The notes beneath the pieces were generated by a model that saw nothing but the letters and a program-made list of their open reading frames with translations, ran no database searches and was not told the origin of the DNA. Shown here in pieces: positions 1 to 7,306 of a stretch of DNA of 64,000 nucleotides. This DNA comes from SZUA-370 sp034003955 (GTDB taxonomy: Bacteria > Spirochaetota > Spirochaetia > Treponematales > UBA12059): NCBI GenBank assembly GCA_034003955.1, contig JAVEXO010000009.1:1-64000 (forward strand). Reading direction: 5' to 3'. The first letter of the stretch is position 1; the number at the start of each line of letters is the position of its first letter. Both the position numbers and the translations under genes were made by a program.

Positions 1-214
1 ATACCAATTAAGGGCTAAAAATACAAGCTATTTTTATTCTACATCAAGTTAACCGGACAGCAGTGATGTTGCTTAATAAAATCACACAAGGCTATGTTCA
101 TCAACGTTTGATATCCAATATTTTATTCACTAGCTTTCTTCTTGAAATACAAAACGACATCATTATCCAGACAAAATGTGGCCTCTCTGGCAACCATTAT
201 ATGCATGACTTAGT
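1..214. other. AT-rich non-coding segment
   Basis: This stretch is visibly richer in A and T than the rest of the window. It carries no reading frame with a convincing ribosome binding site; the one open frame here (from about 63) has no family resemblance and runs into the repeats that follow. It may be the decayed edge of an accessory region lying to the left of the window, but nothing here identifies one. Confidence 0.4.
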
Positions 215-409
215 AAATTGTTCCTACCAAGCCCTGAAAACGCGAAGGCACCCGACACCCTATCTTCAAGACTACAAAGACCCGACACAGCGCCCTTTAG
301 TACATTGCTCCTACCAAGCCTAGACTACACGCGAAGGCGGGTGCCCATAAAAAACGCGCCGTCGCGTAGCGATGGACGTTTTGTTTGGGCAGGCCCCGCC
401 GCCATGATT
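215..409. repeat. Direct repeat, copy 1 (about 195 bp)
   Basis: This segment is nearly identical to 602-795, offset by 386-387 bases, with a handful of substitutions and one-base shifts. Each copy contains the short block CCTACCAAGCC twice, a CCCGACACAGCGCCC-type block, and a stretch rich in CG-containing words around the block GCGTAGCGATGGACG. Short open frames run through it on both strands, but they change frame between copies and lack ribosome binding sites, so it is read as non-coding. Confidence 0.8.
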
Positions 410-457
410 AACAAAGCCTTACAGTAAGCCCAAACCCGCTCCGGGCGCTGTGTCGGG
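396..457. repeat. 62-bp perfect repeat, copy 1
   Basis: These 62 bases recur without a mismatch at 853-914. They begin CCGCCGCCATGATTAACAAA and end with GGGCGCTGTGTCGGG, which is the reverse complement of the CCCGACACAGCGCCC blocks found in the other repeat unit. The unit is therefore present in both orientations within 700 bases. Confidence 0.8.
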
Positions 458-534
458 ACGTAGCGATGGTCGCTTTTCATGGGCAGGCCCCGCCGCCATG
501 ATTTTCCAGGCCTTTCAGTAATCCCAAACAACCA

Positions 535-597
535 ATGGGCGCTGTGTCGGGATGAATCCCTATATTCAAGACTACAAAGACCCGACACAGCGCCCAT
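535..597. repeat. 17-bp perfect inverted repeat with 29-base loop
   Basis: The left arm ATGGGCGCTGTGTCGGG (535-551) and right arm CCCGACACAGCGCCCAT (581-597) are perfectly complementary. Either strand could fold into a stable GC-rich hairpin. The same arm sequences occur singly at several other places in 215-914, so long-range pairings are also possible. There is no U-run after the hairpin, so it is not called a terminator. Confidence 0.75.
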
Positions 598-601
598 TAA
601 A

Positions 602-795
602 AAATTGTTCCTACCAAGCCCTGAAAACGCGAAGGCACCCGGCACCCTATCTTCAAGACTACAAAGATCCGACACAGCGCCCCTAGAACATTGTTCCTAT
701 CAAGCCTAGACTACACGCGAAGGCGGGTGCCCATAAAAAACGCGCCGTCGCGTAGCGATGGACGTTTTGTTTGGGCAGGCCCCGCCGCCATGATT
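602..795. repeat. Direct repeat, copy 2 (about 195 bp)
   Basis: Second copy of the unit at 215-409. The differences are scattered substitutions, for example in the CCCGACACC and AAGACCCGAC words and in the short spacer after the GCGCCC block. The divergence suggests an old duplication rather than an assembly artefact. Confidence 0.8.
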
Positions 796-852
796 TTCCA
801 AGCCTTACAGTGATCCCGAACAACCTTAAGGCGCTGTGTCGGGGAGCATAAA

Positions 853-914
853 CCGCCGCCATGATTAACAAAGCCTTACAGTAAGCCCAAACCCGCTCCG
901 GGCGCTGTGTCGGG
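853..914. repeat. 62-bp perfect repeat, copy 2
   Basis: Perfect copy of 396-457. It ends nine bases from the stop codon of the DDAH-type gene on the minus strand, so the repeat array forms the 3' flank of that gene. Its CG-rich inverted blocks could serve as a transcription stop for it, but no U-run is present. Confidence 0.75.
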
Positions 915-922
915 CTATCTAT

Positions 923-1699
923 TTAGAATCTTAGAGACAGGCAGGATAGCCCGCCATCGATTTTCTTGAATTCGCTCATGTCGAGTTCTATAGTCTTCAT
1001 GCCCACGGCCTTGATGGCGGCAAGAGCCTTGGGATAGCCAGCGGGCACTATGACAAAATCGTTTATACGGAGGCAATTGGCGGCATACGACTCGGCTGGA
1101 TCTATGCCTATGCGTATAAACGATTTGAATTCTTCGTGCTCGGCAAATGCATGGTCTACGAGTAGAACATTCTCTTCCATGTAGGAGCAGCCCGTCTTGA
1201 GGTGTAGGGTGTCGGGCATCTTGACGCCGACACCAGAATAGCCATTGCGTTCCAGGGCCGCTATGAATTGTGCAACGCCTTCGGCGTTGGTTCGAGTTGA
1301 CAAGCCTACATAGAAGGTATCTCCAACCATCATCACGTCTCCGCCTTCGATGGTACCAGGATCCTGTATCTCTTCTATAATCTTGAAGTGAGAAGACAAG
1401 ATGCTCCTGACGCCAGATATTTCTCCGCGCCTGGAATCTGCACCGGGACGTGTGATGATAGCGAATCGAGAGGTACATACAGCCACGTCTTCCACGAAGC
1501 ATGAGTCGGGGAACTCTTCTTGTGCAGGGAGTGTCTGTACCGTAAGCCCGCACTGTTCAAGCGCCTTGACATAAGCCTCATGCTGCCTAAGGGCCAGTGT
1601 GTAGTCGGGCTTTCCAAGTTCTGGATGAGCCGTGATGCCGTCTGTGAGGGAACGTCCGGGTGTCCGTACTATGGCTTTGGTAAACATTGGATGCTGCAT
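923..1699 (-). CDS. ddaH: Dimethylarginine dimethylaminohydrolase (DDAH) family protein
   Basis: 258 residues, the usual size for DDAH and much shorter than arginine deiminase (about 400). The family converts methylated arginines, or related guanidino compounds, to citrulline plus an amine in the cytoplasm. Recognisable motifs in order are FVEDVAV near residue 68, ITRPGADSRRGE, IEGGDV, GLSTRTN, LHLKTG with the catalytic histidine, AANCLRIN, and the C-terminal GGLSCLSLRF with the nucleophilic cysteine. The ATG is preceded by AGGAGG about nine bases upstream. It lies 45 bases downstream of an unknown gene on the same strand and may be co-transcribed with it. Activity on methylarginine is family knowledge and not proven here; citrulline production could link it to argGH about 12 kb away. 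Confidence 0.88.
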   Translation of the reverse strand: MQHPMFTKAIVRTPGRSLTDGITAHPELGKPDYTLALRQHEAYVKALEQCGLTVQTLPAQEEFPDSCFVEDVAVCTSRFAIITRPGADSRRGEISGVRSILSSHFKIIEEIQDPGTIEGGDVMMVGDTFYVGLSTRTNAEGVAQFIAALERNGYSGVGVKMPDTLHLKTGCSYMEENVLLVDHAFAEHEEFKSFIRIGIDPAESYAANCLRINDFVIVPAGYPKALAAIKAVGMKTIELDMSEFKKIDGGLSCLSLRF

Positions 1700-1744
1700 G
1701 TATGGTCGCCTCCTGGTAGGTATGAGTCTAACATCACTAGTATA

Positions 1745-2626
1745 TCATGCGCTTGTATTGAAGAGGCGCTTAAGTCTATATGCGCTCAGGACGCTGTCGT
1801 AGAGCGACTCCGAGTATCGTTGGTCTATATGAAAGTCTATGGTCCCATCGCCATCCTCGATGAAACCAGCCACGTGTACGCCCAGAATCCCGTCGTCCTT
1901 GTTTATTCGGCAGTCTACGCGTATGTGTGTGCCAGTATGCCGTAAGCTGGCAACTATCCCGCCTTCCTTTTTCTCTATCCGTAGTCCGGAAGTATCTTCG
2001 TTGGCTAGTCTGTTGGCGTTTGGCGCATTGGAAGGTTCTGCGTTGATCATAGTAATGGCCTTGAAGTAGGCCTCGGGATGTACATCTCCCGGAGAGATAA
2101 GCATCGATTGAAATGCCTTTAAACCTAGTTCGTAGAATGACTTGTCATCAGCCTCCATCGTCTTCTTGGTCTCTGCTCCCAGGTCTATCGGCTTCCTTAC
2201 CATGCCGTAGAAGCATCTGAAGGAGAACATCCTGTCTATCTTGTCCTTACTGAATACGACGCGATTGGGACCTGTTAGCGTCAGCGTCTCGACGGCCTCG
2301 CTCATTGAATGAATCCGCTGCTTATCTATGGCTATGGTCGCGTCTATAGCCTTAACTTGTGCGTCGATGGTTTTTTGGATTCTACCGAGGGTATGACTGA
2401 GGAAGGAATCTACCTCAGCCTTGTTGAAATTATTGACGCCCTTAGCCTTGATGCGCTCGGCTGAAACGAATATATCCTTCGAAATCTTTTCGGCTTCCAA
2501 CAATCGATCACTCTTGTCGGCTATAGACAGGGTGATACTGTTCTGGACGTGAGCCAGGTACACAATGTACCTCTGTATACGTTCATCGAATTCTATCTGT
2601 ATCGGTACCCTTGGCTTAAAAAACAT
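1745..2626 (-). CDS. Hypothetical protein, 293 aa
   Basis: I do not recognise the family. The protein is mostly soluble-looking, with no signal peptide or membrane segment. Residues about 35-130 are rich in charged, helical sequence (many Lys, Asp, Glu with repeated Ile/Ala spacing), suggesting a helical or coiled-coil stretch. The C-terminal third looks like alternating strands and turns (a GGIVASLRHTGTHIRVDCRI stretch). The start is well supported: AAGGAGAAGG lies just before the ATG. It is followed after 45 bases by the DDAH gene on the same strand, so the two may form a short operon. Confidence 0.7.
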   Translation of the reverse strand: MFFKPRVPIQIEFDERIQRYIVYLAHVQNSITLSIADKSDRLLEAEKISKDIFVSAERIKAKGVNNFNKAEVDSFLSHTLGRIQKTIDAQVKAIDATIAIDKQRIHSMSEAVETLTLTGPNRVVFSKDKIDRMFSFRCFYGMVRKPIDLGAETKKTMEADDKSFYELGLKAFQSMLISPGDVHPEAYFKAITMINAEPSNAPNANRLANEDTSGLRIEKKEGGIVASLRHTGTHIRVDCRINKDDGILGVHVAGFIEDGDGTIDFHIDQRYSESLYDSVLSAYRLKRLFNTSA

Positions 2627-2665
2627 AGCCTTCTCCTTGTCCGTTTTTCGTCATCGCGGCTGTCC

Positions 2666-3304
2666 TCAAAGGGAAGATGAAGGATAATAGTCATCTAGTA
2701 TCTTAAGATCGAACTTTGGTTCTAGCCCTATCCTGGTTCCCATGAGGAAGAAGCCTAGTGATCCGTAGGCTAAGGCGATGAATATGATCGATAGTGGCGC
2801 GAGCACGAGCGAGGCCGAGCTCAGGCCCGCAAGGATAAGCAAGGTACGGAGGGACCGTATTCCGGGGTCAAGGGCTTTGACTGGCCTTAGGCTCAGGCCT
2901 ATCAGAATCATCGAAAGAGCCCTTCCATAGAAGGAGATCAGTAGGCCCATCGGAGAATTTATGACCGTCTGTACGAATAGTCTAAGGCTTGTCTCGTCGC
3001 GTATACCCATCATCTTCAGGTCGAGGTTCCTGTTGATCAAGTACTCTGAGAGCATTGAACTGCACAGGAATATAATGAACAAAAATATGGCCGCCGAGAT
3101 GCGCGTATGGGGTACCTTCTTGGAGATGAAGAAGGCAAGGAATGCGAAGGGGAAGGTGAGGGCTAGAAGCGCTATCAAGAGGATGGGCCATGCAATATCG
3201 ACGTGGTTTGACTCGATGCCTATAAAATGGAGGACGATGCCGCCTGATAGCAGGATGCAGACGAGCAGGGAGAACAAACCCACCAGGAATCTAAGGAGTC
3301 TCAT
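2666..3304 (-). CDS. Hypothetical polytopic membrane protein
   Basis: About 212 residues with four to five hydrophobic segments: one near residues 5-28, a second near 40-60, a third near 70-90, and two in the C-terminal half that includes a LILAGLSSASLVLAPLSIIF stretch. No family motif is recognised. The start at 3304 is preferred over an upstream in-frame ATG at 3316 because GAGG lies six bases before it, while the upstream ATG has no ribosome binding site. It precedes the 293-residue hypothetical gene on the same strand by about 40 bases, so the two are probably expressed together. Confidence 0.65.
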   Translation of the reverse strand: MRLLRFLVGLFSLLVCILLSGGIVLHFIGIESNHVDIAWPILLIALLALTFPFAFLAFFISKKVPHTRISAAIFLFIIFLCSSMLSEYLINRNLDLKMMGIRDETSLRLFVQTVINSPMGLLISFYGRALSMILIGLSLRPVKALDPGIRSLRTLLILAGLSSASLVLAPLSIIFIALAYGSLGFFLMGTRIGLEPKFDLKILDDYYPSSSL

Positions 3305-3443
3305 GGCGTACCTCATTCTTAATACATTTTGAGTTGCAAGTATACCATTCTGATCCGAAAAGGTAAAACCGATTCAGGCTTGCTAGCCTCGTACGGCTCT
3401 ACTATGAGAGAATCGGGCAACTATTCTGATCCAAGGAAGAGCG

Positions 3444-4022
3444 ATGAGACGATTAGCGGATATGGCGGAAAAGCTGGTGCACACGAGGGAGTTGTCAATG
3501 TCTACGTTCGCCGTGGACGAGGGGCGGATGCTGTGTGTCGGTCGCTTCAACGACGTAAGGACGTTCCCTAGCATCGGTTTTAACCGCAATCGCTTCGATG
3601 CAGGCGACCTGCATGATATGGAGATAGCGGTGCTAGTAGGGTTGCCTGATCTAGTGATCCAGGATATAGAGGTGACGATACGAGCGGTACCGCTCAGGGA
3701 TTGCCGCCTGATGGAAGGCTCTCTGGACGCCGTCATAGGGTTGTCTGTTTCTAGGGGTTTTGCCGCCGAGGTTAAGAGGCGCTCTGGCGGTGCTCGGGGA
3801 TGCACCCACCTGGTGCATCTATTGACCACCATGGGGCCGGCCATCCTGCAAGGCTACTGGTCTCTGCAGGACATGGGCCGAGAAGATTCAGGCGACGCTC
3901 CCGGTAAGCAGAAGGTATCAGCGGCTCGATTCCTGGCAAACTCGTGCTATGCGTGGAGAACTGATGGCGAGGCATTCGGGGCCCTGGGTCAATTAGGCAA
4001 GGATGCACTGGACGGTTCTTAG
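3444..4022 (+). CDS. DUF2889 domain-containing protein
   Basis: 192 residues. The protein resembles the DUF2889 family of unknown function: a charged N-terminal half containing the NRFDAGDLHDMEI block, a beta-rich middle, and a GARGCTHLVHLL block whose Cys-Thr-His-Leu is the family's most conserved feature. No signal peptide or membrane segment is seen, so it is probably cytoplasmic. AAGGAAGAG lies four bases before the ATG at 3444; an in-frame ATG at 3462 is the alternative start. It is transcribed away from the membrane-protein gene, with a 139-base divergent gap. Confidence 0.7.
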   Translation: MRRLADMAEKLVHTRELSMSTFAVDEGRMLCVGRFNDVRTFPSIGFNRNRFDAGDLHDMEIAVLVGLPDLVIQDIEVTIRAVPLRDCRLMEGSLDAVIGLSVSRGFAAEVKRRSGGARGCTHLVHLLTTMGPAILQGYWSLQDMGREDSGDAPGKQKVSAARFLANSCYAWRTDGEAFGALGQLGKDALDGS

Positions 4023-4170
4023 ATTCGATCCCCTAGATTCCGCTCAGGTTACAGCCGCTATGCTACCGTTCCTAAACCGATTCTGAAAAATAATTAACGC
4101 AGGGTCTTCTCAAAGTCTCGTCCAGTCTGTATTGTATTGTTCCGTAGAAACACAGCATCAGGAGTATTGC

Positions 4171-5529
4171 ATGAGCGACGGATTGACCAAGAAGTATGGT
4201 TTGGCCACAGCGATAGCTATGGTCGTAGGGATTGTCATAGGTAGCGGTGTCTTCTTCAAGGCTGAGAAGATACTGACGGCCACCGGTGGTAATCTGCCGC
4301 TGGGTATTCTGGCCTGGGTCATTGGTGGCGTCATCATGATTGCCTGCGCGTATACCTTCTCCCTGATGGCTTCCAGGTACGAAAGGGTAAACGGCATCGT
4401 AGACTATGCCGAGGCGGCGATGGGCAAGGGTTATGGCTACTATGTTGGTTGGTTCATGGCCATCATCTATTATCCAACCCTGACTTCAGTGCTGGCTTGG
4501 GTATCGGCACGCTATACCGCTGTGTTGTTCGGATGGAGCATCACTGGCGGTGAGTGCATGACCATAGCGGCATTCTACCTGGTTGCCAGCTACACGCTCA
4601 ATGCATTGTCGCCCATACTGGCAGGGAAGTTCCAGGTATCATCAACGGTCATAAAGTTGGTGCCCCTTGCCTTGATGGCAGTGGTTGGAACGGTATTTGG
4701 TCTTTCTAACGGCATGATAGTCAGGAACTTTACAACAGTATTGGAGCATGTAGACACGGCTACGGCTCTCTTCACGGCCGTCGTGGCCACCTCCTTTGCC
4801 TATGAGGGTTGGATAATAGCCACCAGCATCAACTCAGAGCTCAAGAATTCAAAGAAGAATCTCCCCATAGCACTGGTAGCCGGTACATTCATCGTCATGC
4901 TCACATACATACTCTACTACATTGGCTTGTCTGGAGCGGTTGCAAACGAGACCCTGATGGCCGGTGGTCAGGAAGGGGCCAGGCTTGCATTCTCAACCTT
5001 GTTCTCAACGCTTGGCGGTACGCTCGTGTTTGTGTTCGTCATCATATCATGTCTTGGAACGCTCAACGGTCTCATGCTTGGCTGCACGCGCGGCGTCTAT
5101 TCTATAGCCGTCAGGAATCGTGGCCCCAGGCCTGCTCTGTTCAGCCAGGTAGACCCCGTTACAAACATGCCCACAAACTCAGCCATTCTAGGGCTCTTCC
5201 TCAGCGGGGTCTGGCTTCTATTCTTTTATGGAGCCAATCTAACAAGGCCTTGGTTTGGTTTCTTCTGCTTCGACTCATCGGAGCTACCCATAGTAACCAT
5301 CTATGCCATGTACATACCCATCTTCGTGATGTTTATGAAGAGGGAGTCAGACCTGCCGACATTCAAGCGGTTTGTGATGCCCGTTATGGCTCTAGCGGGG
5401 AGTCTTTTCATGATAGTGGCCGCGTGCTTCGCGCACAGGATGGCCGTGGTAGCCTATCTCATCATCTTTGCAGCGGTGATGGTGCTTGGCGTCGTCTTCT
5501 CAAGGGAAAAGCCGACCATAGTCACTTAG
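4171..5529 (+). CDS. APC family amino-acid permease
   Basis: 452 residues with about twelve hydrophobic segments. It is an inner-membrane amino-acid transporter or exchanger of the amino acid-polyamine-organocation superfamily. The N-terminal GIVIGSGVFFKAEKIL segment carries the unwound-helix Gly-Ser-Gly motif that binds the substrate alpha-carboxyl and amino groups. The SFAYEGWIIATSINSELKN segment matches TM6 of LAT/serine-threonine exchanger-like members. CAGGAGTATTGC precedes the ATG at 4171, which is preferred over an open-frame start 39 bases earlier. Its stop codon directly abuts the stop of the convergent next gene. The substrate is not readable from sequence. Confidence 0.9.
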   Translation: MSDGLTKKYGLATAIAMVVGIVIGSGVFFKAEKILTATGGNLPLGILAWVIGGVIMIACAYTFSLMASRYERVNGIVDYAEAAMGKGYGYYVGWFMAIIYYPTLTSVLAWVSARYTAVLFGWSITGGECMTIAAFYLVASYTLNALSPILAGKFQVSSTVIKLVPLALMAVVGTVFGLSNGMIVRNFTTVLEHVDTATALFTAVVATSFAYEGWIIATSINSELKNSKKNLPIALVAGTFIVMLTYILYYIGLSGAVANETLMAGGQEGARLAFSTLFSTLGGTLVFVFVIISCLGTLNGLMLGCTRGVYSIAVRNRGPRPALFSQVDPVTNMPTNSAILGLFLSGVWLLFFYGANLTRPWFGFFCFDSSELPIVTIYAMYIPIFVMFMKRESDLPTFKRFVMPVMALAGSLFMIVAACFAHRMAVVAYLIIFAAVMVLGVVFSREKPTIVT

Positions 5530-6606
5530 CTATTTTTTAACCCTGTTGATCATCAGTGGCTGTGAACCGTCGGGTCTGGATTGCTGCCACGTGGCTATGT
5601 ACGCGTCGGCTGTCTCTAGTACGTCTACATAGCGTAGGCATCCGCTACCGTCGGGGCTGATGAATTCAGGGAATACATCTGATATGCGTCTGAAGCTTGT
5701 AGGGTCCTTATCCATGTAGTAGCCCAGGCCTCCCAGCTCCTCGCAGGAATATCCACGGGGGCGGGTCTTGGCCTGGGCGTGTTCATCGAGATTGCGCAGG
5801 CACTCACCTCCGTCGTAGAACACCAGCCCCGAGCCGGCTGGCCCGATGTCATCGGGCAGGGGTAGGGTGCAGGTGGCACGGGTAATGGCCACGTCCCAGG
5901 CTGGGCCACGGGGATAGCAGTCGTAGACAGGATTGCCTATGGGTTCGCCGTCTGAGCCAAGAACCAGGTATCCTGTGCCGCTTGAAGACCAGCAATAGGG
6001 GTGATGGCAGAAGAAGAGGTAGGAGCCCCCATCGGCTCTCGCTGCCAGAAAAGGGTCCTTTATGTGGAAGATCTCCGGCCTCATGGTAGAGAGTATGGTT
6101 CGCGCTCTTGCCTTGTGAAGGGAACCAATGTCGGGAGCCCAGAGTCTATCTATAGACCAGACACCCGTGCCTGGTTTCTGGAATGCCGTGACTGGCGCTG
6201 GGTAGGCCAGGGGTTTTTCTGAGGAGACGAATAGTTCTACACCCTTGTCTGTGAAGCGGAGAGCCGAGCCTTCTATGGAGAGTGCCTGCTCGCCATCAGG
6301 AGCCACGGCTGACTTGTCCAGGCTTGTGACCTTTGTCCACGATGTGGCGTCGTTGTCGGAGGCGAAGATGGCCAGCTCCCTGCCTCTATCTCCCAGGTCG
6401 AGCCCGGTTCGAGAGTCTCCGGCGCTTCTGTATCTGCCTGATAGGTAGAGGCGGCCATCCGGTCCCTGAGCCATCGATCCACCACCGAACCAGTAGCCCT
6501 TCATCGATCTTTCTGCTGGGATGGCTATCGTAGCCCTGGCAGGGTCTATGAGCCGCCGTGCCAGCTTGCGTGCCTTGTTAATTGATGCCTCATCCATGAA
6601 CCGCAT
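5530..6606 (-). CDS. Predicted beta-propeller protein, sialidase/GH43-like
   Basis: About 358 residues, soluble, without a signal peptide. The sequence has blade-like spacing of Gly/Trp/Asp turns. FASDNDATSW resembles an Asp-box of sialidase-type propellers, and YWFGGGSMAQGPDGRLYLSG and EIFHIKDPFLAARADG resemble the substrate-facing strands of GH43-like five-bladed propellers. No complete catalytic triad can be named with confidence, so hydrolase activity is only possible. ATG at 6606 has AAAGGT upstream; an in-frame GTG at 6621 would add five residues. It converges with the APC permease without any gap. Confidence 0.55.
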   Translation of the reverse strand: MRFMDEASINKARKLARRLIDPARATIAIPAERSMKGYWFGGGSMAQGPDGRLYLSGRYRSAGDSRTGLDLGDRGRELAIFASDNDATSWTKVTSLDKSAVAPDGEQALSIEGSALRFTDKGVELFVSSEKPLAYPAPVTAFQKPGTGVWSIDRLWAPDIGSLHKARARTILSTMRPEIFHIKDPFLAARADGGSYLFFCHHPYCWSSSGTGYLVLGSDGEPIGNPVYDCYPRGPAWDVAITRATCTLPLPDDIGPAGSGLVFYDGGECLRNLDEHAQAKTRPRGYSCEELGGLGYYMDKDPTSFRRISDVFPEFISPDGSGCLRYVDVLETADAYIATWQQSRPDGSQPLMINRVKK

Positions 6607-6681
6607 GCCGCTACCTTTCACGCCCCAAGGAGCTTGTCATCAATAAAACATCATAGAAACCAGGGCTTGGGCCTTCTTTTG

Positions 6682-7116
6682 CTATTTTTTCTTTCCGAAC
6701 AGTCCTGATTTCTTTAGTTTTTGAGAGATTGTTTCAATGATAGGTTCAGGTTCGCCAGTGTCTTCAGACGATGGTGATGCATCTGCGGCAGCAACGGCTG
6801 CCTTCTCACGACGCAGGTTTTCTGCGCACTCATCATTTTCTATGAGCTTCTCGTCGAGCTTGCTCTTCTCCTTTTCCAGCCTGCCCATCCTGCGTTTGAG
6901 GCCGGAGAACTGGATGGATCTCTTGAAGACCGATGGTGCCAGGATGAGCACTCCTATCAGGATCCCGATGGTGAGCGTAAGTATAAGGACCAGGGATAGG
7001 GAGCCAGAGGCTGAAAGTGAGAAGAAACTGATGGCTATTTCTACGCTATTCTGGAGCGCGAAGATGACCGCAGTTATTGCAACCGCGAGGACTAGTATCA
7101 AATAGATGATTTTCAT
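6682..7116 (-). CDS. LapA-domain (DUF1049) membrane protein
   Basis: 144 residues: two transmembrane segments (about 1-20 and 38-62) joined by a short loop with the ALQNSVEIAISFF motif typical of the lipopolysaccharide-assembly protein A domain, then a charged coiled-coil tail (about 70-110) and a lysine-rich end. In enterobacteria LapA works with LapB in controlling LPS synthesis, but many organisms, including spirochetes, carry the domain without that pathway, so the role here is open. AAGGGAGA precedes the ATG. It is divergent from the acyl-CoA ligase gene across a 190-base gap. Confidence 0.75.
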   Translation of the reverse strand: MKIIYLILVLAVAITAVIFALQNSVEIAISFFSLSASGSLSLVLILTLTIGILIGVLILAPSVFKRSIQFSGLKRRMGRLEKEKSKLDEKLIENDECAENLRREKAAVAAADASPSSEDTGEPEPIIETISQKLKKSGLFGKKK

Positions 7117-7306
7117 TGTCGTCTCCCTTCACATGCGGCTGTATAGTCGTATTCAGCGTGCCGCCCTACCTGATATTTGAATGCTTTTTAGGTTCTTTGT
7201 CCATGCTAAAAGATAGAAGCGCCATGGTGTATATGAAAAATGCAGGATATACTCTCAAATTGCGGTTTGGATGCCGCTCTTATTTAGACGATCACGGAGG
7301 GAAGCC

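Noticed and set aside
325..871. Open frames of 60-116 residues inside the repeat array
   Set aside because: They follow repeat copies, lack ribosome binding sites, and show the low-information sequence expected of translated repeats.
215..914. CRISPR array or integron attC cluster
   Set aside because: The repeats are long, unevenly spaced and in both orientations, without uniform spacers. No GTTRRRY/RYYYAAC integron core boxes, integrase or cas genes are present.
915..1553. 212-residue Arg-rich minus-strand frame
   Set aside because: It overlaps the DDAH gene in another frame and shows no family motifs; it is a shadow frame.
4809..5540. 243-residue plus-strand frame inside the permease gene
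   Set aside because: It is rich in His, Arg, Cys and Trp as expected of a shadow frame, and has no ribosome binding site.
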